NCBI GenBank assembly: GCA_964411505.1
Contig: CAYPLH010000016.1
Span: 1-64,000 of the forward strand
DNA from: CAYPLH01 sp964411505
GTDB lineage: Bacteria; Bacillota; Clostridia; CAYPLH01; DUMO01
Reading direction: 5' to 3'
DNA: 64,000 nucleotides
Positions 25,782 to 34,497 of this stretch are shown here, piece after piece. Every line of letters starts with the position of its first letter. Position 1 is the first letter of the stretch. Under the pieces are notes generated by a model. The model made no database searches, was not told the DNA's origin, and saw nothing but the letters and a program-made list of their open reading frames with translations. The position numbers and the translations under genes were made by a program.

Positions 25782-27272
25782 TTACTTAAAGTCAAGTCCT
25801 CTGTATTTAAAGTCCTTAAAGCGTACTATACCTTTTCCTGAAGCATAAAGCCCAGCTCGAAAGCTTCTAAACCCACCAAAAACATTATGATGGCAGCCTG
25901 ATGTTTCCATTACCTGATTTATCTTGATCCAGCTTTGTCCATCACTACTATAGAATAATATTACTTCATGTCTATCATTAACAACTTTTAAGTATATTTC
26001 CTTTCCAACAAAATCACTGTAGTGCAGTTTTCTTGAAGAAACTCTATATCGCATTACCTGATTCCCATTCCAGCCAACACCACAGTAACAGGAGGGGTTG
26101 TAAAACAGCACAATACCACCTTCGGCGTTTTCACCCTCGATAGACAGAGCAACAGAAAGCTCATAGGCATGGTTTTGAGGTATGCAAAGCATTGGAGAGC
26201 TATCTGATGGAGATACACCTTTGCATTTTAAAGCAATGCTATTCCCGTCAAATATATACCTGCTGAGGTCATGCTCGTCGTAAAATCTCCATTGCAAACC
26301 TAGTTTATTACTGGCGAAATTATCTGAAATTATAAGACCATGTTTTATTGCATCTCCCATAGGTTTTTTTATGGGTTGGTCAACGACTATACCTTCAGGC
26401 ACCCTAAACCACCCATCAGCAGTCCATTCAATAGGTTCTAAAAGAGTTTGTCTTCCCAGAGTGTGGTAGCCTTTTTCATAGGCATGATACATAATCCACC
26501 AATCGCCTTGTGGAGTATCAATCAAAGTACCGTGTCCACGTGACCACCAACGTTCTTCACGACTTTGGGTATGAATAATGGGATTGTATGGGGAATGCTC
26601 CCAAGGTCCCCATGGAGTTTTTGACCTTGAAGATACAACCATGTGGCTTGTAGCAGGACCTGCGGTTCCTCCTTCAGCTACAGTGAGGTAATAGTATCCA
26701 TTCTTGTATGTGATTTTTGGAGCTTCAAGAGAAAAGGCTTGTACATTCCATTCTACAGGGTACTGCCAGCCGTCATACACCTTTTTCTCTTCACTAACAA
26801 CAGAAAGTCCGTCATCAGACAATTGCACAATATATCCGGACGAAAGATGCAGATAACGTTTACCATCAGGATCTACACAGTGACCTGGGTCAATATGACC
26901 AACCTTTAGGTCATAAGGTTTGCTCCAAGGTCCGGTTGGAGAGGGCGCTGTAATAACCCAATTTGTTTTGTCAGCGGGATAATAAATATAAAACATGTCC
27001 TTGTGTTGTATGAATTCAGGAGCAAAAATATTTCCTCCATAACCAGTAATTGCATTACATACAGGTTCCCAGTTAACTAGATCACGGGAATGCCATATGA
27101 GTAAACCAGGACCGTAATTAAATACAGAATGAGTCATGTAGTAATCGTGTCCCACCCTTAAAACTGAGGGGTCAGGGTAATCACCTCCAAGAATTGGATT
27201 TATGTAATATCCATTGCCAAGATCAGCTGAACGCAGGTTTTTTGCTGCAATTTTTGTAGAATTGTAATGCAT
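25782..27272 (-). CDS. Glycoside hydrolase family 43 (beta-xylosidase/arabinofuranosidase-like)
   Basis: A 496-residue, probably cytoplasmic enzyme (no signal peptide). The five-blade propeller starts with NPILGGDYPDPSVLRVGHDYYM, where the Asp of PDPS is the catalytic base. GHIDPGHCVDPDGKRYL supplies the pKa-modulating Asp, and SLEAPKITYKNGYYYL the general acid Glu. The last 190 residues form a beta-sandwich typical of GH43 xylosidases (SSPMLCIPQNHAYELSVAL). It would release xylose or arabinose from imported oligosaccharides. It is upstream of the importer operon, separated by its own probable terminator. Confidence 0.92.
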   Translation of the reverse strand: MHYNSTKIAAKNLRSADLGNGYYINPILGGDYPDPSVLRVGHDYYMTHSVFNYGPGLLIWHSRDLVNWEPVCNAITGYGGNIFAPEFIQHKDMFYIYYPADKTNWVITAPSPTGPWSKPYDLKVGHIDPGHCVDPDGKRYLHLSSGYIVQLSDDGLSVVSEEKKVYDGWQYPVEWNVQAFSLEAPKITYKNGYYYLTVAEGGTAGPATSHMVVSSRSKTPWGPWEHSPYNPIIHTQSREERWWSRGHGTLIDTPQGDWWIMYHAYEKGYHTLGRQTLLEPIEWTADGWFRVPEGIVVDQPIKKPMGDAIKHGLIISDNFASNKLGLQWRFYDEHDLSRYIFDGNSIALKCKGVSPSDSSPMLCIPQNHAYELSVALSIEGENAEGGIVLFYNPSCYCGVGWNGNQVMRYRVSSRKLHYSDFVGKEIYLKVVNDRHEVILFYSSDGQSWIKINQVMETSGCHHNVFGGFRSFRAGLYASGKGIVRFKDFKYRGLDFK

Positions 27273-27567
27273 TGTTCTTTCACCACTTTCAATGTTAATT
27301 GTTGGAATGCCTTATCAGATTGCACCAGATTGCAGCGCAACTTGTAATTAGCTTCGGGTAAAGTCTGAGGTAAAATGAGTTTTACAACTTTTTTAAAAGG
27401 AGCAACTATCAACAGGTCAAGTTTCATAAAATTATACACTTATTGGAACACAGCTGCAAATATTAGTACAAAGGAAGTCAGATCGTGACTTCCTGTTATA
27501 AAGAAATGTGTGCGTAGTTTGTAGCTGCCTTTTTATTGAGGGTAGGGCAATCACACTAGATTGTGCA

Positions 27568-28056
27568 CTATTTCTCGTTTTTGTCTTTAATAACAATTGA
27601 ATCGTTTGTTTCAGGTGGTATAATACACATTTTGTCATTCATTTTTGGTGGCGGTATAAGAATGAGGCTGCATCTTTTACCAAAGACATCTGTCCAATAC
27701 TTTATTGTCTCATCCTTCTCTTCTTTAGAGTTCCGGATCCTATTATCATGCTCTGGTATATTTTTCGGAACAGGGATTTGCTTTTCGTCCGGGCTCATCC
27801 ACCATTCAGGGATTTGCTGAGGCAAAGGTGTTTTTGTGGATTCTGTAATGTCTTGTATTTGTTCTTTTTCTGTGTTTTGTTCTTTTTTAGTGTTTTGTTC
27901 TTTTTTAGTGTCTTGCAATTTTCCTATGTTTTGCCTCTCTTTGTCCTGTGTTTGGGTTACATAATCATCATAAGCTATCTCTGCTTTTATTGGATAAGAA
28001 AAAATAAAAAACAAAGGGATAAGACAACAAACCATTAATGCTTTTATTTTATACAC
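27568..28056 (-). CDS. Secreted or membrane-anchored hypothetical protein
   Basis: The preferred start is GTG 28056, with AGAGGTG six bases upstream. An ATG at 28107 would add 17 residues ahead of the signal sequence. The protein (162 residues) has a hydrophobic N-terminal segment (ALMVCCLIPLFFIFSYPIKAE) that looks like a signal peptide. A short charged repeat follows (TKKEQNTKKEQNTEKEQ), then EWWMSPDEKQIPVPKNIPEHD. I do not recognise the C-terminal part. It may be a small cell-surface protein. Monocistronic. Confidence 0.55.
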   Translation of the reverse strand: MYKIKALMVCCLIPLFFIFSYPIKAEIAYDDYVTQTQDKERQNIGKLQDTKKEQNTKKEQNTEKEQIQDITESTKTPLPQQIPEWWMSPDEKQIPVPKNIPEHDNRIRNSKEEKDETIKYWTDVFGKRCSLILIPPPKMNDKMCIIPPETNDSIVIKDKNEK

Positions 28057-28423
28057 GCATAACACCTCTTTCACAGGGATTACTTGCACCTGTTTCCAAT
28101 TGATCATAAAAAAATAGTATCAGTTCCCATTATATCGAATCTATACTTTCCTAATTGTATAAAGACGTGTTTTTAATAAGTTTGTTCCGGGAATTTTAAA
28201 TAATTTTTATTTAATTTCTATATATTGATTCTACCGCGATAACGAATGCTGACAAATAAATATGCATATTTGCTTTTGAAAATCACGTATTTCATACACA
28301 AAAAACCGAAGAAGAGGTTCTTATGCATTAAATATGAATGCTTTTTAAAGTTATTGCGGTGGAATCATATATTTGATTGCTCCTCAAAAAGTCACATGGT
28401 AAATTTCTGGGTTATAAACCATG
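28057..28423. other. Intergenic stretch, nothing recognised
   Basis: Very AT-rich sequence between two minus-strand genes. I see no ORF with a ribosome-binding site, no strong hairpin and no repeat. The promoter of the gene at 27568-28056 should lie in it. Confidence 0.5.
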
Positions 28424-28825
28424 TTATTGATTTGATTTTAGCAAATCGCGAATTTCTTCTAGCAGAACAACTTCTTTTGCTGGTGCAGGAGGCTCTTTAG
28501 GTGCTGGTGCGGGTTCTTTCTTCTTCATAGCTGTAATAATCTTTATAAGCATGAAAATTGAAACAGCAATAATCAGAAAATCCACAACAGATTGAATAAA
28601 AGCCCCATAGCGTATTGCTGCTTCTGCGGTATCTGCAGTAGCAGGTGTGATTATTATTTTTAAATCCTTAAAATCAATCCCGCCCAACAGCATACCTATA
28701 GCTGGCATAAGAAGATCATTGACTATAGATGTAACAATCTTGCCAAAAGCTCCGCCAATTATTACACCAACTGCCATGTCTAAGACATTACCCTTAAACG
28801 CAAATTTTTTAAATTCCTCAAACAT
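28424..28825 (-). CDS. mscL: Large-conductance mechanosensitive channel MscL
   Basis: A 133-residue protein of typical MscL length. The N-terminal helix MFEEFKKFAFKGNVLDMAVGVIIGGAFGKIV contains the gate-lining TM1. DLLMPAIGMLLGGIDF forms the start of the periplasmic loop. TM2 is FLIIAVSIFMLIKII. A charged cytoplasmic helix PPAPAKEVVLLEEIRDLL ends the protein. It is a homopentamer that releases solutes on hypo-osmotic shock. Confidence 0.97.
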   Translation of the reverse strand: MFEEFKKFAFKGNVLDMAVGVIIGGAFGKIVTSIVNDLLMPAIGMLLGGIDFKDLKIIITPATADTAEAAIRYGAFIQSVVDFLIIAVSIFMLIKIITAMKKKEPAPAPKEPPAPAKEVVLLEEIRDLLKSNQ

Positions 28826-28871
28826 TTTTTTACCCTCATTTATTTAATTTTTTTTATAAAATGATTAATTT

Positions 28872-28900
28872 ATTATAGCATAATTTATTTTTGTAAACAA
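28872..28900 (-). promoter_or_regulatory. Sigma-A promoter of mscL
   Basis: Minus strand TTGTTT (28900-28895), 17-base spacer, TATAAT (28877-28872), about 45 bases ahead of the mscL ATG. Confidence 0.6.
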
Positions 28901-29071
28901 TAAAGAAATTTTTGTAGGCTATCAATTTATGATCCACTTATAATAATATCTCATTGTACCACATGTGAAAATGTCCTAAAAATATAGTACAATACCTTCA
29001 TATCAATTTGTGAGGTGGTACTAATACTGTAACAGTGTCGTAGCCTACTTTTTTATGCTTGTATTTTCATG

Positions 29072-29101
29072 TTGTTACTGACACTCATATTGTGGTATAC
29101 T
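29072..29101 (+). promoter_or_regulatory. Possible promoter of the Gfo/Idh/MocA gene
   Basis: TTGTTA (29072-29077), 18-base spacer, TATACT (29096-29101), about 120 bases ahead of the coding start. The rest of the 397-base gap between mscL and this gene shows no other feature. Confidence 0.35.
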
Positions 29102-29222
29102 TTACATTATTATAAACGATGAAGTTGTATTTTTGCAGAGCCTGTGAAGGGCGCGATATGGCTTTGTTGGGTATTAATAATTACATTACAAATAAACTTC
29201 AAAAGACCAAGGAGGAGTTACA

Positions 29223-30302
29223 TTGAGTTTAAAGTATGCTTTAATTGGCTGTGGTAGAATTTCACGGAACCATATTGCAGCAGCTATGAATAATAGTCTT
29301 GAGATCGTTGCTTTATGTGATATTATTCCTGAGAACATTAATGAAAAAATGAATATGTTAAAGCTTCCGGCAACTGTCCGTCAATATACCGATTATCAGA
29401 AGATGCTTGAGATTGAAAAACCTGACCTAGTAGCAGTTACAACTGAAAGCGGAAAACATGCATCTATTGCACTGGACTGTATTGATGCTGGCTGCAATCT
29501 CATTATTGAAAAACCAATTACCCTGTCTTTAAAAGATGCTGATGCAATAATAGCTAAAGCAAAACAAAAGGGTGTCAAGGTATGTGCGAACCATCAAAAT
29601 CGTTTTAATAAACCTATTAAGAAGATAAGAGAAGCACTTGAAGCTGGACGTTTTGGAAAGCTGCTTTATGGGACTGCGCATATTAGGTGGTTTCGTAGCA
29701 AGGAGTATTATGAACAGGCAGCTTGGAGAGGCACATGGGAGCTCGACGGAGGTGCTTTAATGAACCAGTGTATACATGACATTGATCTTTTACGTTGGAT
29801 GATGGGTGATGAGATTATTGAAGTTTATGGTATGACAGATAATCTTAATCATGGATACATTGAAGCGGAAGATTTAGGTATAGCTTTGGTCAAGTTTGCA
29901 AACGGAAGTTATGGAATAATCGAAGGGACTACAAATGTGTATCCTAAGAGCCTTGAGGAAACACTTTATATATTCGGTGAAAAAGGAACTGCAAAAGCTG
30001 GTGGGGGATCCCTTAATTTGCTTGAAGAATGGATATTTACTGATAATCTGGATAATCCAGAGGACGTCAAAGTAGCATGTAATGAGAAACCAAAGGATGT
30101 TTATGGGTTTGGTCATACAACTCTTTATACCGATGTAATTGATGCTATAAAAAATGATAGAGACCCATATGTTACAGCAGAAGATGGGAAAAGAGCACTG
30201 GAACTGGTTCTTGCAATTTATAAATCGGCTGCCGAAGGTAAAAGTGTAAAGTTTCCTTTGGAAGATTGTAAGACAACTGATTTTAGTGGCAGGTTTGGCT
30301 GA
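29223..30302 (+). CDS. Gfo/Idh/MocA family oxidoreductase
   Basis: A 359-residue NAD(P)-dependent dehydrogenase starting at TTG 29223, ten bases after AAGGAGGAG. Residues 4-20 (YALIGCGRISRNHIAAAM) form the Rossmann nucleotide site. IIEKPITLS near 97-105 holds the EKP motif with the catalytic-site Lys. GGALMNQCIHDIDLLRWMMG (about 178) contributes the substrate-site Asp/His. Relatives oxidise inositols, glycosides or sugar acids, and can cleave glycosidic bonds by oxidation-elimination. The gene lies between the two catabolic clusters and may serve either. Its stop abuts a hairpin repeat. Confidence 0.92.
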   Translation: MSLKYALIGCGRISRNHIAAAMNNSLEIVALCDIIPENINEKMNMLKLPATVRQYTDYQKMLEIEKPDLVAVTTESGKHASIALDCIDAGCNLIIEKPITLSLKDADAIIAKAKQKGVKVCANHQNRFNKPIKKIREALEAGRFGKLLYGTAHIRWFRSKEYYEQAAWRGTWELDGGALMNQCIHDIDLLRWMMGDEIIEVYGMTDNLNHGYIEAEDLGIALVKFANGSYGIIEGTTNVYPKSLEETLYIFGEKGTAKAGGGSLNLLEEWIFTDNLDNPEDVKVACNEKPKDVYGFGHTTLYTDVIDAIKNDRDPYVTAEDGKRALELVLAIYKSAAEGKSVKFPLEDCKTTDFSGRFG

Positions 30303-30423
30303 GCAAGACAGGGGACGGTTCTCTGTCTTGTTCCCAAAAGGATTTAGATGAAGTAAAACGCAATGGGATAGAGTGAAACAGTAGACAAGGGCAGACCAAG
30401 ACAGAGAACCGTCCCCTGTCTTG
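30303..30423. repeat. Large GGGGACGGTTCT-type inverted repeat
   Basis: Two perfectly complementary 27-base arms (30304-30330 and 30397-30423, CAAGACAGGGGACGGTTCTC...) enclose 66 bases of unique sequence. It fills the entire gap between two convergent genes: the left arm starts one base after a TGA and the right arm ends one base before the TAA of the Uma2 gene. It may serve as a bidirectional terminator. Confidence 0.85.
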
Positions 30424-31194
30424 TTATATCAAGTCTGCAAACAAGCTTTCGACATCAGCGAATAGGCCGTTAAACACGGAGGATGGGGCAGTATCGCCTT
30501 TTTCATAGGACTTTACTGTATCTATATCGAAATCTGCAAAAGTGTATATAATAACATTTTCTTGCCTTTCATCAATGATCCAATATTCCTTCACGCCTGA
30601 AAGCATATAGGTGTTCAGCTTGTCAATCATATCTTTACTTCTTGTACTGTCCGAAAGAATTTCCAATACCAGTGTGGGAGTACCCATATACCGTTTTTTT
30701 TCATTAACATTGTTTTTAAGATCACAGGCTACTAAAATATCAGGCAGCATAAGATCCGGCTGCTTTATGTCCTTCTTTTTAAAATGAACATCAAAAGGGG
30801 CCAGGAAAACTCTGCACTTTTTTCCTTTGAAATATTTATTAAATACAAGGTGCAATCTTCCTAGTATTTCCTGATGCCCGATATTAGGAGAAGCTAACAA
30901 ATGGATTTCTCCATTGATTAGTTCCATTCTCAGGCTGCTTTTTTCATTAATCTGCATAAACTCTTCATAGGAAACCTTTTTGCCGCCGTATTTATAGTCA
31001 AGTGCATGTTCTCGTACTGTAAAATATTGTTCAATATCAGTTACATAGGGGGTTAACCTTGCAGCCTTTGCGCCATTTTTTGTTACAACAACATCGTCCT
31101 GTTGCTTTACCACATAACTCATATACTTCCCAAAATTTTGCTTAAGCTCAGTTGCGGTAACTGTAATGCCTTCTTTGTAGTTAATTGATGCCAT
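30424..31194 (-). CDS. Phd/YefM antitoxin domain fused to Uma2 nuclease-like domain
   Basis: The start ATG 31194 follows GGAGGTG by eight bases, giving 256 residues. Residues 5-50 (VTATELKQNFGKYMSYVVKQQDDVVVTKNGAKAARL) are a Phd/YefM DNA-binding antitoxin domain. Residues about 75-256 are an Uma2/DUF820 PD-(D/E)xK-like domain with ELINGEI, PDILVACD, GTPTLVLEILSDST and GVKEYWIID, the expected catalytic positions intact. Uma2 function is unproven; the fold is restriction-endonuclease-like. A fused antitoxin-type domain suggests self-regulation in one chain. A MITE-like element lies directly upstream of its start. Confidence 0.85.
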   Translation of the reverse strand: MASINYKEGITVTATELKQNFGKYMSYVVKQQDDVVVTKNGAKAARLTPYVTDIEQYFTVREHALDYKYGGKKVSYEEFMQINEKSSLRMELINGEIHLLASPNIGHQEILGRLHLVFNKYFKGKKCRVFLAPFDVHFKKKDIKQPDLMLPDILVACDLKNNVNEKKRYMGTPTLVLEILSDSTRSKDMIDKLNTYMLSGVKEYWIIDERQENVIIYTFADFDIDTVKSYEKGDTAPSSVFNGLFADVESLFADLI

Positions 31195-31217
31195 GAAAAA
31201 CACCTCCGATAGTGATG

Positions 31218-31342
31218 AATGATTATTCCCGAAAAGTAAGTTAAACTAACCTCGTATACAATATGTACCGTAGAAGGAAGCGGCCTAACACTATGCATTG
31301 TATACAAGGTTCAACTAATATACTTTTTGAAGATGAATCATT
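31218..31342 (+). mobile_element. MITE-like element, copy 1
   Basis: A 125-base element beginning AATGATTATTCCC and ending AATCATT, i.e. short terminal inverted repeats. The interior is an imperfect palindrome: AACCTCGTATACAAT pairs with ATTGTATACAAGGTT. It is about 70% similar to the reverse complement of 39741-39866, with matching ends and nearly equal length. It carries no ORF. It lies immediately upstream of the Phd-Uma2 start. Confidence 0.7.
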
Positions 31343-31385
31343 ATATTCTGTGAAGAATACTTCTTCGCATTAATCATTATATAAC

Positions 31386-31438
31386 ATCGTACAAAATGAT
31401 ACAATAAAATGTGCGAAATAAATTAAATATTGTACGAT
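31386..31438. repeat. Inverted repeat ATCGTACAA/TTGTACGAT
   Basis: Two 9-base complementary arms 35 bases apart in an otherwise featureless AT-rich gap. It could be a spaced operator pair for a regulator; no other support. Confidence 0.35.
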
Positions 31439-31663
31439 AAACGTTATTGCGAAAGTTATATCTCAAGTTATAGAGGGTCTGAACAAAAAACCGATAAACT
31501 TTAAGTTATTATATACTGTGTTTTCCTAAGCTTTGCCGTAACTGGCTGTATTAGAGATGATTGTTCACTTAATTGATTCACAGTGGTGTGAACAAAGAAC
31601 CTCTTGCCTTCTAAAGTTAAAATAAAAGTTAATTGAAAAGTTAAAATAAACTTAAAAAAAACA

Positions 31664-31692
31664 TTGCATGAATAAAAAAACTATGCTACACT
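31664..31692 (+). promoter_or_regulatory. Sigma-A promoter of cluster B
   Basis: TTGCAT (31664-31669), 17-base spacer, TACACT (31687-31692). The operator palindrome begins inside the -10 box. The transcript would have a leader of about 210 bases before the LacI gene. Confidence 0.65.
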
Positions 31693-31727
31693 TTAAGTAA
31701 CCGGTTTAGTAAACCGGTTACTTAAAG
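31691..31727. promoter_or_regulatory. 37-bp perfect palindromic operator (LacI type)
   Basis: An 18-base arm (CTTTAAGTAACCGGTTTA), a central G and the exact reverse complement. The core AACCGGTTTAGTAAACCGGTT has the odd-centre symmetry and CG-rich half-sites typical of LacI-family operators. It overlaps the -10 box and the expected transcription start, so bound repressor would block initiation; the LacI gene follows, which suggests autoregulation. Confidence 0.8.
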
Positions 31728-31911
31728 GTAATTATGCGTGTCAAACACTGATGAAAGCAGGATATTTGCAGATGCTGCGCATATTGCACAAAAAATTATG
31801 TATTGGCCTTAAGCTTTAAGTAAGATTATTTTACAGGTAATATATATTCATTATATGAACAGCAATAAATCAGGGAGTCAAACAAATTTTTAAAAGAAAA
31901 GATGAGGCGCT

Positions 31912-32931
31912 ATGAGAGTTACTATTAATGATATTGCAAAAATGGCGAATGTGTCAAAAGCTTCGGTATCAAGAGTGATAAACAACAAATCCGAAGGTGT
32001 CGGAAAAGAAACTAGGGATAGGATACTTAAGGTGATTGAAGAACATCAATTTCAACCAAGTATGCTAGCCAGAGGATTGGTAACCAAAAGGACAAAAACC
32101 ATAGGTCTGATTATCCCGGACATAACGAACCCCTTCTTTCCACAACTAGTTAGAGGAGCCGAGGATTATGCAAGCAAGTATGGATACAACATTTTTTTAG
32201 GCAATACTGATAAGAGTGTAAATAAGGAAAAGGAGTATTTAAGCGCTTTTGTAGAAAAAAGTGTCGATGGAGTTATTTTAACATCAAACATTTCAGAAGC
32301 GGATTCACAATACAAATTACTAAAACAAAGTGGCACGCCTTGCGTATTATTGGACAGATATGTTAAATATGAGGACTATGAAGTAGGTGTATATCTGGAT
32401 AACGTTAAGGGGGCTTATATGGCTACCGAGCTTTTGTTAAGTCATGGACATACAAACATTGCATTTATTGCAGGTCCATTGATGGTTGCTACGTCTACAA
32501 ACAGAATTGCTGGATTTAAGAAGGCTCATACAGAAAAAGGCTTACCCATAAATCCTGATCTTATTGTAGAAGGTGATTATATGATGGACAGCGGGTATAG
32601 GCTTGTTGACAGGCTGATAGAAGAGGGCAAGAAGTTTACAGCAATTGTTGCCGGAAATGATATGATGGCAATCGGTGCAATGAAAGCGCTTAAGAGGAGA
32701 GGTATTAAAATCCCCAATGAAATTGAAATAGTAGGTTTTGATAATATTGAGATGTCCCAGATTGTTGAACCTGCATTAAGTACCATTGCACAGCCAGCTT
32801 ATGAAATGGGTGCACAAGGGGCAAAGATGCTTATCAACATTCTCGAAAAGAAAAAGCTTAAAAACAAAAATGTTATTCTTGAGCCTGAATTAATATTAAG
32901 AGGAAGCACCATTACGAAAGAGCAATTATAA
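31912..32931 (+). CDS. LacI-family transcriptional regulator
   Basis: A 339-residue repressor. Residues 2-25 (VTINDIAKMANVSKASVSRVINN) are the LacI helix-turn-helix, followed by the hinge helix QPSMLARGLVTKRTKTIGLIIPD. The body is a type I periplasmic-binding-protein fold (TNPFFPQLVRGAEDYASKYGY, VVGFDNIEMSQIVEPALSTI-type block), similar to ribose-responsive RbsR/CcpA relatives. It precedes ribokinase and rbsD, so a ribose or ribosyl-sugar inducer is plausible. The probable operator is at 31691-31727. Confidence 0.93.
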   Translation: MRVTINDIAKMANVSKASVSRVINNKSEGVGKETRDRILKVIEEHQFQPSMLARGLVTKRTKTIGLIIPDITNPFFPQLVRGAEDYASKYGYNIFLGNTDKSVNKEKEYLSAFVEKSVDGVILTSNISEADSQYKLLKQSGTPCVLLDRYVKYEDYEVGVYLDNVKGAYMATELLLSHGHTNIAFIAGPLMVATSTNRIAGFKKAHTEKGLPINPDLIVEGDYMMDSGYRLVDRLIEEGKKFTAIVAGNDMMAIGAMKALKRRGIKIPNEIEIVGFDNIEMSQIVEPALSTIAQPAYEMGAQGAKMLINILEKKKLKNKNVILEPELILRGSTITKEQL

Positions 32932-33034
32932 TATTGGCATTTATGCTTTTAAAAGTTAGGTGTTTTAAACGCACCCAATGTAAAAAGTGTAGATTTCTTA
33001 ACTGCCGCTGCAGTATAAAGGGGGATTAGAGTGA

Positions 33035-33967
33035 ATGGGCAAGTGTAAGTTGCTTGTTGTAGGAAGCTTAAATATGGACTTGGTAGTAGATGTTCCCTAT
33101 ATGCCCCAAGTAGGTGAAACAATATTGGGGTATGGATTTAATATGATACCAGGTGGTAAAGGTGCCAATCAAGCTTATGCAGCTGCAAAGCTGGGTGCAC
33201 AAGCTTATATGCTTGGATGTGTTGGCAAAGATGAATATGGACAGATACTTCTTAAAAACTTAAACGGTGCTGGTGTAAATATAGAAAGTGTTGAAAAGCA
33301 AGCCGGAATAAATACAGGAACTGCTTTTATATATGTAAATAAAGAGGGAAATAATAATATAGTTGTTGTACCTGGAGCAAACAGTGCCTGTTCAAAAGAG
33401 TATATCAAAAGGTACAAGGAGCTTTTTGAATACTGTGATATTATTATGCTCCAATGTGAGATACCTATGGACACTGTGTCTTATGTAATAGAAACTGCAA
33501 GGAAGATGAATAAAACAATTATTTTGAACCCGGCTCCAGCTCCCGACCATCTTCCAGAAAGTATATTAAAAATGGTGGATATTTTAACACCGAACGAAAG
33601 TGAATTGCATAAGCTTACTGGTATAAAAACTGACACAATTGACAATATCAGGGAGGCTGCCGGAATGCTTTTATCAAAAGGAGTAAAGTCAGTTGTTGTT
33701 ACTTGGGGTGATAAAGGCGCTGTGCTGGTTCGAGGCAATATATGCCAGCATTATCCTGTAAAGGATGTAAAAGTAGTAGATACAACAGCTGCGGGAGATA
33801 CTTTTACTGCCGCTGTAGCAGTAGCCATATCCGAAGGAAAGAGCCTGGATGAAGCTATCGAATTTGCTAACAAAGCTTCTACTATAGTAGTTACCAGAGC
33901 GGGCGCTCAAACGTCCATACCTTCTAGGGATGAAGTGAACAGTTTTAGGTTTTCAGACTCTCCATAA
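33035..33967 (+). CDS. rbsK: Ribokinase (PfkB family)
   Basis: A 310-residue sugar kinase. GSLNMDLVVDVPYMPQVGETI and the PGGKGANQAYAAAKLG signature identify ribokinase, and DTTAAGDTFTAAVAVA is the PfkB ATP/anion-hole motif with the catalytic Asp. It phosphorylates D-ribose to ribose-5-phosphate in the cytoplasm. The start follows GGGGGATTAG; an ATG two codons into the leader frame is the only real candidate. It is followed by rbsD, which supplies the furanose/pyranose interconversion. Confidence 0.92.
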   Translation: MGKCKLLVVGSLNMDLVVDVPYMPQVGETILGYGFNMIPGGKGANQAYAAAKLGAQAYMLGCVGKDEYGQILLKNLNGAGVNIESVEKQAGINTGTAFIYVNKEGNNNIVVVPGANSACSKEYIKRYKELFEYCDIIMLQCEIPMDTVSYVIETARKMNKTIILNPAPAPDHLPESILKMVDILTPNESELHKLTGIKTDTIDNIREAAGMLLSKGVKSVVVTWGDKGAVLVRGNICQHYPVKDVKVVDTTAAGDTFTAAVAVAISEGKSLDEAIEFANKASTIVVTRAGAQTSIPSRDEVNSFRFSDSP

Positions 33968-34087
33968 GATCCCTGCCTAAGAAGGCTTTTGGACAAACAG
34001 ATTAATTCTTCGGTGGGTAGTTTAGAATGTGGTATAACAGATAATTTGAGCAGGAGGCATACTTAATGAAGGACAGGTGAAGGGTTT

Positions 34088-34483
34088 ATGAAAAAAGGGA
34101 TTTTGTTAAATAGCAGCATATCTGAAGTCGTAGCAAGCATGGGGCATACTGATTTACTGGTTATTTGTGACAGTGGTCTGCCAATACCCGAAACAACAAA
34201 GAAAATTGATATATCACTTACAAAAGGCATACCGGGATTTATTGAAGCTGTAAAGACTGTATTATCAGAATTAGAAGTTGAAGAAGCCTTCGTTGCAAAT
34301 GAAATGGTAGAAATATCACCTGATTTATTTGATACATTAAAAGAAATATTAGGTAAAATACCAGTTGCTTTTATAACCCATGAGGAATTTAAAAGTACCG
34401 TAAAAAACGCTAAGGCCTGTATTAGGACAGGAGAATGTACACCTTTTGCTAATGCAATTTTAAAATCTGGCACCACTTTTTAA
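34088..34483 (+). CDS. rbsD: D-ribose pyranase (RbsD/FucU family)
   Basis: A 131-residue protein of normal RbsD length. MKKGILLNSSISEVVASMGHTDLLVICDSGLPIP includes the conserved His and Asp of the active site. The end reads IRTGECTPFANAILKSG, where ECTPFAN matches the family signature (EATPYAN). It converts ribopyranose into the furanose needed by ribokinase. The ribosomal site is the GTGAAGGG region at 34077. Downstream, the sulfatase ATG follows after 14 bases. Confidence 0.9.
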   Translation: MKKGILLNSSISEVVASMGHTDLLVICDSGLPIPETTKKIDISLTKGIPGFIEAVKTVLSELEVEEAFVANEMVEISPDLFDTLKEILGKIPVAFITHEEFKSTVKNAKACIRTGECTPFANAILKSGTTF

Positions 34484-34497
34484 AGGAGATTGTAATC

